Shown here: positions 1 to 9,625 of the stretch, piece after piece
Position numbering within the stretch: the stretch's first letter is position 1
How the letters are laid out: each line of letters starts with the position of its first letter
Origin: Gemmobacter megaterium
GTDB lineage: Bacteria > Pseudomonadota > Alphaproteobacteria > Rhodobacterales > Rhodobacteraceae
NCBI RefSeq assembly: GCF_900156815.1
Contig: NZ_FTOT01000004.1
Coordinates: 186,001 to 250,000 of the forward strand
DNA length: 64,000 nucleotides
Reading direction: 5' to 3'
Translations under genes and position numbers: made by a program
The notes under the pieces: model-generated
Seen by the model: only the letters and a program-made list of their open reading frames with translations
What the model was told of the DNA's origin: nothing
The model's database searches: none

Positions 1-53
1 CCCGCCCCAAAACCACCAAGGCGACCACCGCAAAGACCTCCGCCGCCAACTGA
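1..53 (+). CDS. C-terminal tail of an upstream gene (partial)
   Basis: Only the last 16 codons and a TGA at 51-53 are inside the window, in the frame beginning at base 3. The visible tail (RPKTTKATTAKTSAAN) is rich in Lys, Thr and Ala, like the low-complexity ends of phasins, PHA-regulators or histone-like proteins. Such tails are not diagnostic, so no function is assigned. The call rests only on composition and an in-frame stop and could be chance. Confidence 0.35.
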   Translation, partial: RPKTTKATTAKTSAAN

Positions 54-229
54 GACCGCCGCCACGCCCGTTGCCTGGCCGCCACGGCGCGGCAGCGCAC
101 GGCCGTGGGCCGCGCCGGGCGCGGGCGCCCGGCAGGGCCGCGCAGGGGCGGCGCGCACTGACCTGTTGCCGACGCCTGAGCCCTGCCCTAGACCAGAGGC
201 ATCTGCCTTGCATGTCTCCGGGAGCGCCG

Positions 230-1381
230 ATGATCCTGACCCTGGCCGTTTCGGGCTATCGCAGCCTGCGCGACATCGTCCTGCCGCTGGACAGGCTGAC
301 GGTGGTTACAGGCGCGAACGGGACGGGCAAATCCTCGTTGTATCGGGCCCTGCGGTTGCTGGCAGAGGTCGCGCAGGGGCGGGCCATCGGATCGCTGGCC
401 GCCGAGGGCGGGCTGGGCTCTACCCTGTGGGCCGGGCCGGAAACCATATCGCGCGCGATGCACCGCGGCGAGGTCGCCGTGCAAGGCACCGTCCGCAAGG
501 ATCGCGTCGCGCTGAAGCTGGGGTTTGCCGCCGACGACTACGGATATGCCGTCGACCTTGGCCTGCCCGTGGCCGGGGCCAGCGCCTTTGCCCAGGACCC
601 CGAGATCAAGACCGAAGCCGTCTGGGTCGGAGAGTGCCTCAACCGCCACAATGTCATCGCGGAACGCACCAATACGCTGGTACGTGCCCGCGGAGACAAG
701 GGCGCATGGCTGCATCTGGCAACCGGACTGCCGCCCTATGACAGCATGATGACCCATGCCGCCGATGCCGCGACCGCGCCCGAACTGCTGACATTGCGCG
801 ACCGGATGCGGGCATGGCGGTTCTATGACCATCTGCGCACCGACCGCGAGGCGCCGGCCCGCCGGGCCCGTGTCGGCACCCGGACCCCGGTTCTGGCAGG
901 CGATGGCGCCGATCTTGCCGCCGCCATCCAGACCATCCGCGAAGTGGGCGACCACGTGGCCTTTGACACCGCCATCGCCGATGCCTTTCCCGGCGCCCTG
1001 GTCGAGGTGGTGCGGAACGAGGCGCTGTTCGCCGTGCAGATGCGCCAGCACGGGCTGTTGCGGCCGCTGGGCGCGGCGGAACTGTCCGATGGCACGTTGC
1101 GGTTCCTGTTACTGGCGGCGGCGCTGCTGACGCCACGCCCGCCGGAACTGATGGTGCTAAACGAACCCGAAACCAGCCTGCACCCCGATCTGATCGCCCC
1201 CCTTGCCCGGCTGATCGCGGCGGCGGCGCGGACCAGCCAGTTGGTTGTCGTGTCGCACAGCGCCGCACTTGCCGCCGCCTTGGATGCCGAAGGCGCGCTG
1301 ACGCATGACCTTCGCAAGGCGACTGGCGAAACCGTGATCGACGGACACGCCCCCCCACCCTGGGCCTGGCCGAAACGCTGA
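230..1381 (+). CDS. AAA family ATPase (RecF/SMC-like, predicted ABC-type ATPase)
   Basis: A 383-residue cytoplasmic ATPase of the RecF/SMC-like 'AAA_21' type. It begins with the typical beta strand and FRS-like segment (GYRSL, residues 9-13), then Walker A GANGTGKS at 28-35. An ABC-type signature ELSDGT lies near 284, a Walker B ending in NEPETSLHP near 310-318, and a switch His in VVVSHS near 340. No nuclease or TOPRIM domain follows, unlike OLD or GajA-type relatives. The ATG at 230 is chosen over in-frame upstream starts because GGGAG sits just before it and the protein then begins exactly at the ATPase fold. It stands alone, with no partner gene beside it. Its role is unknown; a link to defence or DNA repair is conceivable but not shown. 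Confidence 0.8.
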   Translation: MILTLAVSGYRSLRDIVLPLDRLTVVTGANGTGKSSLYRALRLLAEVAQGRAIGSLAAEGGLGSTLWAGPETISRAMHRGEVAVQGTVRKDRVALKLGFAADDYGYAVDLGLPVAGASAFAQDPEIKTEAVWVGECLNRHNVIAERTNTLVRARGDKGAWLHLATGLPPYDSMMTHAADAATAPELLTLRDRMRAWRFYDHLRTDREAPARRARVGTRTPVLAGDGADLAAAIQTIREVGDHVAFDTAIADAFPGALVEVVRNEALFAVQMRQHGLLRPLGAAELSDGTLRFLLLAAALLTPRPPELMVLNEPETSLHPDLIAPLARLIAAAARTSQLVVVSHSAALAAALDAEGALTHDLRKATGETVIDGHAPPPWAWPKR

Positions 1382-1599
1382 CCGCGCGGCCGCGGCCGAC
1401 CGCCTGCGACGCTGCCGCTCGACCTCACCGGAGGCGCGGCCCTGTGGCGGGTCGGCCGCGATCATGCGGTTCGCAGGGCGCAGCCCGGCCACGTCCGGGC
1501 ATTCCTGCACAGCCGAAGCGCGATAATCCATGTGACGCTTGCCGGATCGGCGCAGTAAAACCCTTGCACCAGAGAAGTGACTGGCCAAGGGAGGACTTC

Positions 1600-2682
1600 A
1601 TGCACAGACGCTCGTTCATCAAAGGGGCGGGGCTGGCTGCGGCTGCGACCACCGTCGCGGCGCCCGCCATCGCGCAATCCATGCCGAAGATCAGCTGGCG
1701 CCTGACGTCCAGCTATCCGAAAAGCCTCGATACGCTCTATGGTATCAGCGAGCATCTGTCGAAGCGCATCGCCGAAATCACCGATGGCAATTTCACCATC
1801 CAGCCATTCGCGGCGGGCGAGCTTGTCGGCGGGCTTCAGGCGCTGGACGCGGTGCAGGAAGGCACCGTCGAATGCGCGCATACGCTGTCGAGCTTCTACA
1901 TCGGCAAGGATCCGACGTTCCAGTTCGACACCTCGCTGCCCTTTGGCCTGAACACCCGTCAGCATGTGGGCTGGCTGTACTATGGTGGCGGGCGCGAACT
2001 GGTCAACGAATTCATGGCCGGCTACAACATCCACGCCATTCCCGCTGGCAACACCGGCGCCCAGATGGGTGGCTGGTATCGCAAGGAAATCAACTCGCTG
2101 GCCGATCTCAGCGGCTTGAAAATGCGCATCGCGGGCATGGGCGGCACCATCATGGCGCGTCTGGGCGTGGTGCCGCAGCAGATCGCGGGGGGCGACATCT
2201 ATTCGGCGCTGGAGCGTGGCACGCTGGACGCCGCCGAATTCTCGGGCCCCTATGACGATGAAAAGCTGGGCTTCTACAAGGTTGCCAAATACTACTATGC
2301 CCCCGGCTGGTGGGAGGGCACGGCCAACGCCTCGCTCTACATCAACAAGGAAAAGTGGGACAGCCTGCCGCCCGCCTATCAGGCCGCGCTGGAAACCATC
2401 TCCTGCGAGACGATGACGCATTGCCTGGCGAAATACGACGCCAACAACCCCGAGGCCTTGTACCGCCTTGCGGCACAGGGCACGGAACTGCGCGTGTTCC
2501 CGCAGGATCTGCTGGAGGCGGGCTACTCGGCCTCGCGCGAGGTCTATACGGAATACGCGGCGCAGAATCCGGCCTTCAAGAAGATGTACGACCAATGGTC
2601 GGCCTATACCGAAAAGCAGCGTGTCTGGAACCGTCTGGCCGAATTGCCGTTCGACGGCTTCCTTGCCAGCAAGGTCCGGTGA
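1600..2682 (+). CDS. TRAP transporter substrate-binding protein, DctP family (TakP-like, 2-oxo acids)
   Basis: A 360-residue periplasmic binding protein of the DctP/TakP family, which captures organic acids for TRAP transporters. The start at 1600 follows a clear GGGAGG ribosome site and gives a twin-arginine signal (MHRRSFIKGAG, then APAIAQ at the cleavage site). The body closely follows TakP of Rhodobacter, which binds pyruvate and other 2-oxo acids: the GNTGAQMGGW(Y/F)R segment, GVVPQQIAGGDIY, GTLDAAEF.GPYDDEKLGF and PGWWEG are all present. No TRAP membrane subunits (DctQ/DctM) lie next to it, so it must use a permease encoded elsewhere. It precedes a 2-oxoacid-producing and oxidising operon, which fits uptake of branched or other 2-oxo/hydroxy acids. 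The ligand is inferred from similarity and context. Confidence 0.88.
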   Translation: MHRRSFIKGAGLAAAATTVAAPAIAQSMPKISWRLTSSYPKSLDTLYGISEHLSKRIAEITDGNFTIQPFAAGELVGGLQALDAVQEGTVECAHTLSSFYIGKDPTFQFDTSLPFGLNTRQHVGWLYYGGGRELVNEFMAGYNIHAIPAGNTGAQMGGWYRKEINSLADLSGLKMRIAGMGGTIMARLGVVPQQIAGGDIYSALERGTLDAAEFSGPYDDEKLGFYKVAKYYYAPGWWEGTANASLYINKEKWDSLPPAYQAALETISCETMTHCLAKYDANNPEALYRLAAQGTELRVFPQDLLEAGYSASREVYTEYAAQNPAFKKMYDQWSAYTEKQRVWNRLAELPFDGFLASKVR

Positions 2683-2816
2683 TCTGACCACCGGGGCGCG
2701 CCAGACGCCGCGCCCCGGCCCCTTCCCGCGCCCCCGCCACGCATTGCACCCCACCCCCAACGCGGCCCTGCGGGCGCGCGTCCGGCCCAGCCATGCCCGC
2801 CAACAGGATTTCCGCC

Positions 2817-4673
2817 ATGCCCGAACTTCGCTCCAGACGCACCACCGCCGGCAAGGACCGCAGCTTTGCCCGTTCGCTCTGGCGGGCGACCGGGATGACG
2901 GATGGCGATTTCGGCAAGCCCATCGTCGCGGTCGTCAATTCGTTCACCCAGTTCGTGCCGGGGCACGTCCATCTGCGCGATCTGGGCAAGCTGGTCGCCG
3001 ACGAGGTGCACCGCGCGGGTGGCGTGGCGAAAGAGATGAACACCATCGCCGTCGATGACGGTATCGCCATGGGCCATGACGGGATGCTCTACTCGCTGCC
3101 CTCGCGCGATCTGATCGCCGACAGCGTGGAATACATGGTCGAGGCGCATCGCGCCGATGCGCTGGTCTGCATTTCCAACTGCGACAAGATCACCCCCGGA
3201 ATGCTGATGGCGGCGCTGCGGCTGAACATACCGGCCGTCTTCGTCTCGGGCGGGCCGATGGAGGCGGGCAAGGTGACATGGGCCGACAAGGATGCTCGCA
3301 TCTCGGCCATCGACCCCTATATCGTGCAAAGCGATCCTGACTCTGGCGATGACAAGGTGCAGGAATTCGAACGCAGCGCCTGCCCGACCTGCGGGTCTTG
3401 CGCGGGCATGTTCACCGCCAATTCGATGAACTGCCTGGTCGAGGCGCTGGGGCTGGGGCTGCCGGGCAACGGCACCCTGCTGGCGACCCATGCCGACCGC
3501 GAACAGCTGTTCCTGCAATCGGCCCGGCTGATCGTGGATCTGTGCCGCCGATATTACGGCGCGGATGATGCCAGCGTCCTGCCCCGGTCCATCGCCAGCT
3601 TTGGCGCGTTCGAGAATGCGATGCGGATGGACGTGGCCATGGGCGGATCCACAAACACGGTTCTGCACCTGCTGGCCGCCGCGCAAGAGGGCGAAATTCC
3701 CTTTACCATGCAGGACATCGACCGGATTTCCCGGTCCACCCCGCATCTGTCCAAGGTCTCGCCCTCGACCGCCGACTGGTACATGGAGGATGTGCACCGC
3801 GCAGGCGGCGTGTTCCGCCTGCTGGGGGAACTGGACCGTCTGGGCGTGATCAACCGCGATGTGCCCACGGTGCATTCCGCCACGCTGGGCGAGGCGATCG
3901 AGCGGCTGGACATCCGCCGCAACCCATCGCCCGAAGTGCTGGAGTTCTACCGCGCGGCGCCCGGCGGCATCCCGTCGCTGCGGGCATTTTCGCAGAACCG
4001 CCGCTATCCCACCGCCGACACCGACCCGGTGAACGGCTGCATCCACGATGGCCCCAACGCCTATTCGCAGGATGGCGGGTTGGCGGTGCTGTATGGCAAT
4101 CTGGCAGAGGACGGCTGCATCGTGAAGGTGGCGGGCGTCGATGCCTCGATCCTGAATTTCCGCGGCGTGGCGCGGGTGTTCGATGACGAAGACCCTGCCG
4201 AAGCCGCCATTCTGGACGGCACCATCCAGCCCGGCGATGCCATCATCCTGCGCTACGAGGGGCCGCGCGGTGGGCCTGGGATGCGCGAGATGCTGAAGCT
4301 GACCACCATCCTGCGCGCCCGCGGCATGGACAAGACCGTCGCGCTGATCACCGATGGCCGTTTTTCGGGCGGCAGCGCCGGCCTGTCCATCGGCCATGTC
4401 TCGCCCGAGGCGGCCAGCGGCGGGGTCATCGGCCTTGTCCAGGATGGCGACCCGATTATGATCGACATTCCGAACCGCCGCATCGACGTGGATCTGACGC
4501 CCGGCATTCTGGCCACCCGCCGCGCCGCGATGGAGGCCCTGGGCGAGGCCGCCTGGCGCCCCGCGACCCAGCGTCCGCGCGTCATTTCCACCGCCTTGCG
4601 GCTTTATGCGGCCTTTGTCACCTCGGCGGCCCAGGGGGCCGTGCGCGATGCCGAACGCCTGCGCCGTTCCTGA
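2817..4673 (+). CDS. ilvD: dihydroxy-acid dehydratase
   Basis: An iron-sulfur dehydratase converting 2,3-dihydroxy-isovalerate or -methylvalerate to the 2-oxo acid, the third step of Val/Ile synthesis. The 618-residue product follows E. coli IlvD throughout: [18 protein letters not shown] near the N terminus, the cluster cysteines in [11 protein letters not shown] and PTCGSCSGMF-like segments, [15 protein letters not shown], and [18 protein letters not shown] near the C terminus. The start at 2817 (MPELRSRRT) matches the family's N terminus and has a weak AGGA; an ATG at 2793 adds eight unrelated residues. It is followed after 12 bases by a D-2-hydroxyacid dehydrogenase and then the branched-chain 2-oxoacid dehydrogenase genes. 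The setting is catabolic, which is unusual for IlvD; sugar-acid dehydratases of the same superfamily are less likely given the close match. Confidence 0.93.
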   Translation: MPELRSRRTTAGKDRSFARSLWRATGMTDGDFGKPIVAVVNSFTQFVPGHVHLRDLGKLVADEVHRAGGVAKEMNTIAVDDGIAMGHDGMLYSLPSRDLIADSVEYMVEAHRADALVCISNCDKITPGMLMAALRLNIPAVFVSGGPMEAGKVTWADKDARISAIDPYIVQSDPDSGDDKVQEFERSACPTCGSCAGMFTANSMNCLVEALGLGLPGNGTLLATHADREQLFLQSARLIVDLCRRYYGADDASVLPRSIASFGAFENAMRMDVAMGGSTNTVLHLLAAAQEGEIPFTMQDIDRISRSTPHLSKVSPSTADWYMEDVHRAGGVFRLLGELDRLGVINRDVPTVHSATLGEAIERLDIRRNPSPEVLEFYRAAPGGIPSLRAFSQNRRYPTADTDPVNGCIHDGPNAYSQDGGLAVLYGNLAEDGCIVKVAGVDASILNFRGVARVFDDEDPAEAAILDGTIQPGDAIILRYEGPRGGPGMREMLKLTTILRARGMDKTVALITDGRFSGGSAGLSIGHVSPEAASGGVIGLVQDGDPIMIDIPNRRIDVDLTPGILATRRAAMEALGEAAWRPATQRPRVISTALRLYAAFVTSAAQGAVRDAERLRRS

Positions 4674-4685
4674 CCGGAGACGACC

Positions 4686-6071
4686 ATGACCCTGCCCCCC
4701 CGCGACATCGAAGGCGCCTGCGCGGCCCTGACCGAACGCTTTGGCAACCGGCTGGACCGCAGCCTTGGCAGCCGCCGCACCCATACCCATACCGTGACCT
4801 ATCTTGCGCCGGAACTGCCCGATGCCGTGCTGAAGGCAGAGACGGCAGAGGAGGTGGCAGCGGCTGTTGCCATCTGTGCCCGCCACCGGATGCCGGTCAT
4901 TGCCTTTGGTGCCGGGTCGTCGCTGGAAGGGCATCTGAACGCGCCGCAGGGGGGGCTGTCCATCGACCTGGCAGGGATGGATCAGGTGGTGTCCGTCTCG
5001 ACCGAGGACATGACCGTGACCGTCCAGCCCGGCATCACGCGCGAGGCGCTGAACTCCTGGCTGCGCGATACAGGGCTGTTCTTTCCCATCGACCCCGGTG
5101 CCAATGCGTCCATCGGGGGCATGGCGGCCACGCGCGCCTCGGGCACCACGGCGGTGCGCTATGGCACGATGAAGGACAATGTCCTGACCGTGCAGGCCGC
5201 CATGGCCGATGGCCGCCTGATCCGCACGGCACAGCGCGCGAAAAAGACGTCGGCCGGGTATGACCTGACGCGGCTGCTGGTCGGGTCCGAAGGCACGCTG
5301 GGCGTGATGACCGAAATCACCCTGAAGCTCTATCCGATCCCGGAGGTCATCGGCTCTGGCACCTGCACATTCGCCAGCGTCAAGGATGCCTGCACCACCG
5401 TCATCGAGACGATCCAGTCCGCCGTGCCGATGGCCCGTGTCGAACTGCTGGACGAGGCACAGGTGGCCGCCTGCAACGCCTATTCAAGGCTGGGCCTGCC
5501 GGTCGCGCCCACGCTGTTCGTGGAGTTCCACGGCAGCCCGGCCGAGGTTCAGGCCCAGACCGACACGTTCCGCGCCATTGCCGAAGGGAACGGAGCCAAG
5601 GGGTTTGCCTGGTCGCCCGACCCTGCGCAACGCGGCAAGCTGTGGCAGGCGCGGCACGATGCCTATTGGGCCGCCGCCGCCGCTGCGCCGGACAAGCAGG
5701 TGTTTTCCACCGATGTCTGCGTGCCGATCTCTCGCCTTGCCGATTGCGTGGTGGAAACCCAGGACGATCTGGTGCAGCACGGGCTGACCGGGCCCATCCT
5801 GGGGCATGTCGGCGATGGCAATTTCCACGTCCTGCTGACGCTGGATCCCGCCCGACCCGACGAGGTGGCGGCGGTCGATGCCTTTACCGCGCGTCTTGTG
5901 GCGCGGGCGATTGCCATGGGCGGCACCTCGACCGGTGAACATGGCGTGGGTCAGCGCAAGGCCCCCTATCTGCGCAAGGAACTGGGCGACGCGGTGGATT
6001 TCATGGCCGCCATCAAACAGGCGCTGGATCCGCAGAACATTCTGAATCCGGGAAAATACGGCTTCGCCTGA
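4686..6071 (+). CDS. FAD-linked D-lactate dehydrogenase (cytochrome) / D-2-hydroxyacid dehydrogenase
   Basis: A 461-residue flavoprotein of the FAD_binding_4 / FAD-oxidase C family. It oxidises D-2-hydroxy acids to 2-oxo acids and passes electrons to the respiratory chain. The PCMH-type FAD domain shows FGAGSSLEGH near residues 78-87 and PGANASIGGM....SGTTAVRYG near 137-161. The C-terminal domain has GHVGDGNFH near 374 and STGEHGVGQRK near 415, which carry the catalytic and metal-binding residues of D-lactate dehydrogenases, and ends with DPQNILNPGK. Twelve bases separate it from ilvD and 24 from the E1 alpha gene, so it is in the same transcript. Context suggests its substrate may be a branched-chain D-2-hydroxy acid rather than lactate. 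The yeast Dld1-type enzyme is the nearest known relative by motif. Confidence 0.87.
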   Translation: MTLPPRDIEGACAALTERFGNRLDRSLGSRRTHTHTVTYLAPELPDAVLKAETAEEVAAAVAICARHRMPVIAFGAGSSLEGHLNAPQGGLSIDLAGMDQVVSVSTEDMTVTVQPGITREALNSWLRDTGLFFPIDPGANASIGGMAATRASGTTAVRYGTMKDNVLTVQAAMADGRLIRTAQRAKKTSAGYDLTRLLVGSEGTLGVMTEITLKLYPIPEVIGSGTCTFASVKDACTTVIETIQSAVPMARVELLDEAQVAACNAYSRLGLPVAPTLFVEFHGSPAEVQAQTDTFRAIAEGNGAKGFAWSPDPAQRGKLWQARHDAYWAAAAAAPDKQVFSTDVCVPISRLADCVVETQDDLVQHGLTGPILGHVGDGNFHVLLTLDPARPDEVAAVDAFTARLVARAIAMGGTSTGEHGVGQRKAPYLRKELGDAVDFMAAIKQALDPQNILNPGKYGFA

Positions 6072-6095
6072 CGGCCCGCTTCCAAGGAACCCGAC

Positions 6096-7337
6096 ATGGA
6101 CAAGACCCCGAAGATCCGGCTGCATGTGCCCGATCCCCCTGCCCGCCCCGGCGAGGCGCCGAACTTTGACTACCTGCCGATGGCCGCCCCCGGCGAGACC
6201 CGGATGCCCGCGCTGGACGAACCCGCCGAGGCGATGCGCGACATGCCCTGGGGCCTTGTGCGGCTGATGGACGGCAAGGGCGGCGCGATAGGCCCCTGGG
6301 CCGACTGGCTGGGCGCGGTGGACCCCGACATGTTGCGCAAGGGCCTGCGCGACATGATGACGACCCGCACCATCGACCGCCGGATGCAGATGGCCCAGCG
6401 GCAGGGCAAAACCACCAACCACGCCCAATGCACCGGCGAAGAGGCGATTGCCTGCGGCTTTCAGTCGGTGCTGGCACAGGGCGACATGAACTTTCCCACC
6501 TATCGCCAGCAGGGGCTGCTGTTTGCGGCAGGCTATCCGATCCACCTGTACATGAACCAGGTGTTCGGCAATGCGGGCGATCCGATCCAGGGGCGCCAAC
6601 TGGCCGTGATGACCTCGGCCAAGGATCACGGGTTTTTCTCGATCTCGGGCAATCTGGCCACGCAATTCGTGCAGGCGGTGGGCTGGGCCATGGGATCGGC
6701 CATTGCCGAAGATACCCGGATCGCCGCGGGCTGGATCGGCGATGGCGCGGCGGCCGAAGGGGACTTTCATTGGGCGATGCTGTTCGCCTCGGTCTACAAG
6801 CCTCCTGTGGTGCTGAATCTGGTCAACAACCAATGGGCCATTTCCACCTTTGCCGGTCTGACGGGGGGCGGATCGCAGCCCTTTGCCACGCGGGGCATCG
6901 GCTATGGGTTGCCTGCGATCCGGGTGGACGGGAATGATTATCTGGCCGTGCTGGCGGTCTCGAAATGGGTGACGGAACGGGCGCGGCAGGGCCATGGCCC
7001 GACCTTTGTCGAATGGCTGACCTATCGCGCGGCCTCGCACACCACATCGGATGACGCCGGGGTCTACCGCGCCAAGGACGAGGCGGCGGCCTGGCCGCTG
7101 GGCGACCCGATCGAACGGCTGAAGCAGCATCTGATCGCCATGGGCGAATGGTCGGACGAACGCCATGACCAGGCGCAGGCGGAAATCGAGGATCATGTGA
7201 AGGCCGAACAGAAGATCGCGGAATCCTTTGGCACCATGCTGGACGGCGGCACGGCCCCGGCGGGCGCCATGTTCAGCGATGTCTACAAGGACATGCCGGA
7301 AAACCTGCGCCGCCAGCGCCAGAAAGCGGGGATCTGA
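6096..7337 (+). CDS. bkdA1: branched-chain 2-oxoacid dehydrogenase E1, alpha subunit
   Basis: The thiamine-diphosphate-binding alpha subunit of the complex that decarboxylates 2-oxo acids from Val, Leu and Ile. The 413-residue length matches Pseudomonas BkdA1 (about 410). The ThDP motif runs from GDGAAAEGDFH to NNQWAIST (near residues 210-245). The phosphorylation-loop-like RAASHTTSDD follows near 310. The N-terminal arm (PNFDYLPM) is typical of the bacterial branched-chain enzyme and not of pyruvate E1 alpha. The beta subunit starts 2 bases downstream, so the two are made together. Its position after IlvD and a 2-hydroxyacid dehydrogenase puts it directly after two enzymes that make its substrates. 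Confidence 0.93.
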   Translation: MDKTPKIRLHVPDPPARPGEAPNFDYLPMAAPGETRMPALDEPAEAMRDMPWGLVRLMDGKGGAIGPWADWLGAVDPDMLRKGLRDMMTTRTIDRRMQMAQRQGKTTNHAQCTGEEAIACGFQSVLAQGDMNFPTYRQQGLLFAAGYPIHLYMNQVFGNAGDPIQGRQLAVMTSAKDHGFFSISGNLATQFVQAVGWAMGSAIAEDTRIAAGWIGDGAAAEGDFHWAMLFASVYKPPVVLNLVNNQWAISTFAGLTGGGSQPFATRGIGYGLPAIRVDGNDYLAVLAVSKWVTERARQGHGPTFVEWLTYRAASHTTSDDAGVYRAKDEAAAWPLGDPIERLKQHLIAMGEWSDERHDQAQAEIEDHVKAEQKIAESFGTMLDGGTAPAGAMFSDVYKDMPENLRRQRQKAGI

Positions 7338-7339
7338 CC

Positions 7340-8353
7340 ATGGCACGCATGACGATGATCGAGGCCGTCCGCGATGCGATGGACGTCAAGATGGGCCAGG
7401 ATTCCCGCGTGGTCGTCTTTGGCGAGGATGTGGGGTATTTTGGCGGTGTGTTTCGCTGCACGCAAGGGTTGCAGGCGAAATACGGCAAGACCCGCTGTTT
7501 CGACACGCCGATTGCCGAAGGTGGCATCGTGGGCGTGGCCGTGGGGATGGCCACCTATGGCCTGCGGCCCTGCGTGGAAATCCAGTTCGCGGATTATGTC
7601 TTTCCCGCCTATGACCAGATCACCCAGGAAGCGGCGCGGATGCGCTATCGCTCGGCCGGGCAGTTCACCTGCCCCATGGTGATCCGGATGCCCACGGGCG
7701 GCGGCATCTTTGGCGGCCAGACCCATTCGCAAAGCCCCGAGGCCTGTTTCACCCATTCCACCGGCCTCAAGGTGGTAATCCCCTCGAATCCCTATGATGC
7801 CAAGGGCTTGCTGATCTCGGCCATCGAGGATGACGATCCCGTCATCTTTCTGGAGCCCAAGCGCCTCTACAACGGCCCCTTTGATGGCCACCATGACCAG
7901 AAGGTGGTGCCCTGGTCGGCGCATGAGCTGGGCGAGGTGCCCGAGGGGCATTATACCGTGCCGCTGGGCAAGGCGGTGGTGCGCCGTCCCGGTCAGGCGG
8001 TGACGGTGCTGGCCTATGGCACGATGGTCCATGTGGCGCTGGCCGCTGCCGCCGAATCCGGCATCGACGCCGAGGTGATCGACCTGCGCACGCTGGTGCC
8101 GATCGACTACGAGACCATCGAGACCTCGGTGGCGAAAACCGGGCGCTGCGTGATCGTGCACGAGGCAACGCAGACCAGCGGCTTCGGCGCCGAGCTGTCG
8201 GCCATCGTGCAAGAGGCGTGTTTCTGGCATCTGGAGGCGCCGATCACACGGGTGGCGGGCTACGATACACCATACCCCTATGCGCAGGAATGGCTGTACT
8301 TTCCCGGCCCCGACCGGGTGGCGCAAGCCCTGCGCGATGTGATGGAGGGCTGA
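7340..8353 (+). CDS. bkdA2: branched-chain 2-oxoacid dehydrogenase E1, beta subunit
   Basis: The 337-residue beta subunit of E1. It contributes the pyrimidine-binding domain for ThDP (FGEDVGYFGGVFRCT near residues 28-42, then the conserved FDTPIAE.GIVG), and the C-terminal transketolase domain (VIDLRTLVPID, HEATQTSGFGAE). It follows the alpha gene by 2 bases and precedes E2 by 3, so the three genes are translationally linked. The length matches BkdA2 (about 339). A pyruvate dehydrogenase beta would normally sit with its own E2 and lack the branched-chain-type alpha partner, so that reading is less likely. Confidence 0.92.
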   Translation: MARMTMIEAVRDAMDVKMGQDSRVVVFGEDVGYFGGVFRCTQGLQAKYGKTRCFDTPIAEGGIVGVAVGMATYGLRPCVEIQFADYVFPAYDQITQEAARMRYRSAGQFTCPMVIRMPTGGGIFGGQTHSQSPEACFTHSTGLKVVIPSNPYDAKGLLISAIEDDDPVIFLEPKRLYNGPFDGHHDQKVVPWSAHELGEVPEGHYTVPLGKAVVRRPGQAVTVLAYGTMVHVALAAAAESGIDAEVIDLRTLVPIDYETIETSVAKTGRCVIVHEATQTSGFGAELSAIVQEACFWHLEAPITRVAGYDTPYPYAQEWLYFPGPDRVAQALRDVMEG

Positions 8354-8356
8354 GCC

Positions 8357-9625
8357 ATGGGCATTCGCACGATCAAGATGCCGGACATCGGCGAAGGCAT
8401 CGCCGAAGCGGAACTGGTGGAATGGCTGGTCGCCCCCGGCGATCTGATCGCCGAGGATCAGCCGCTGGCCGCCGTGATGACCGACAAGGCAACGGTGGAA
8501 ATCCCCGCGACCTTTGGCGGCAAGGTGGTCGAACTGGGCGGCGAGGTGGGCAAGGTGATCGCCATCGGTGCCGCGCTGATCCGCATCGAGGTGGACGGCG
8601 AGGGGGATGGGGCAGAACCCGCCCCCAAGACGGAACCGGCCAAGGCCGAGCCACCGGCCCCCGCTGCGCCGGTGCCTCCTGCCCCGCAACCCAAACCCGC
8701 CGCTGCCCCGCCCGCTGCCACCGCCCGCGCGCCACGCCCCGAAGGCGAGGCGCCGCTTGCCTCGCCCGCCGTCCGCGCCCGCGCCCGCGATGCCGGGATC
8801 GACCTGCGCGCTGTGCCCGGCACCGGCCCGGCGGGTCGCATCACCCATGCCGATCTGGACGCGGTATTCGCCGCTGGCCCCGGTGCGGCGTCGGCCACCG
8901 CCGCCCGCCAGCGCGACCTGACGGTCAGGCAGATCAAGGTCGTCGGCCTGCGCCGGATGATCGCGGACAAGATGTCCACCTCGCGCAGCCGCATCCCGCA
9001 TATCACCTATGTCGAGGATGTGGATGCCACCAGGCTGGAAGACCTGCGCGAAACGATGAACCGCTCGCGCACCGAGGGACAGCCCAAGCTGACCCTGCTG
9101 CCCTTTCTGATCCGCGCCATGGTGATCGCCATCCGCGACGAGCCGGTGGTGAACGCCCGTTTCGATGACGATGCCGGGATCGTGCACCAGTATGGCGCCG
9201 TTCATGCCGGGATCGCCGTGCAGACCCAGACCGGGCTGGTCGTGGCCAACCTGCGCCATGCCGAGGCACGCGGCCTGTGGGATCTGGCGGGTGAACTGGC
9301 CCGGCTGGCCGAGGCCGGGCGCAAGGGCACGCTGACACGCGACGAGTTGACGGGCAGCACCATCACCATCACCTCGTTGGGGCCGATGGGCGGCATCTCG
9401 CATACCCCGATCATCAACCACCCCGAGGTCGCCATTGTCGGCGTGAACAAGATGCAGATCCGCCCGGTCTGGGATGGCAACGGCTTTGTCCCGCGCAAGG
9501 TGATGAATCTGTCCTCCAGCTTTGACCACCGCATTGTCGATGGCTGGAACGCCGCAACCTTTGTCCAGCGGATCAAGGGCTTGCTGGAAGAACCCGCCCT
9601 GTTGTTCACCGGTGGCGAGGCATGA
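8357..9625 (+). CDS. bkdB: branched-chain 2-oxoacid dehydrogenase E2, dihydrolipoamide acyltransferase
   Basis: The core acyltransferase, moving the acyl group from lipoate to CoA. Domain order: a single lipoyl domain (residues 3-78) with the lipoylated Lys44 in MTDKATVEI; an Ala/Pro-rich linker; the peripheral-subunit-binding domain around 138-175 (ASPAVRARARDAGIDL...GRITHADL); and the catalytic domain to the end, with His391 and Asp395 in SFDHRIVDG. The 422-residue length fits BkdB-type E2. The final ATGA overlaps the start of the E3 gene, coupling their translation. Confidence 0.93.
   Translation: MGIRTIKMPDIGEGIAEAELVEWLVAPGDLIAEDQPLAAVMTDKATVEIPATFGGKVVELGGEVGKVIAIGAALIRIEVDGEGDGAEPAPKTEPAKAEPPAPAAPVPPAPQPKPAAAPPAATARAPRPEGEAPLASPAVRARARDAGIDLRAVPGTGPAGRITHADLDAVFAAGPGAASATAARQRDLTVRQIKVVGLRRMIADKMSTSRSRIPHITYVEDVDATRLEDLRETMNRSRTEGQPKLTLLPFLIRAMVIAIRDEPVVNARFDDDAGIVHQYGAVHAGIAVQTQTGLVVANLRHAEARGLWDLAGELARLAEAGRKGTLTRDELTGSTITITSLGPMGGISHTPIINHPEVAIVGVNKMQIRPVWDGNGFVPRKVMNLSSSFDHRIVDGWNAATFVQRIKGLLEEPALLFTGGEA

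Noticed and set aside
230-1381. A defence system around the AAA ATPase
   Set aside because: The ATPase stands alone, without a nuclease, TOPRIM or effector gene beside it in the window.
2604-4934. A 776-codon open frame antisense to ilvD
   Set aside because: It mirrors the coding strand of a well-conserved gene, has His/Gly/Arg-rich composition and no recognisable domain. Long antisense frames are common at this G+C.
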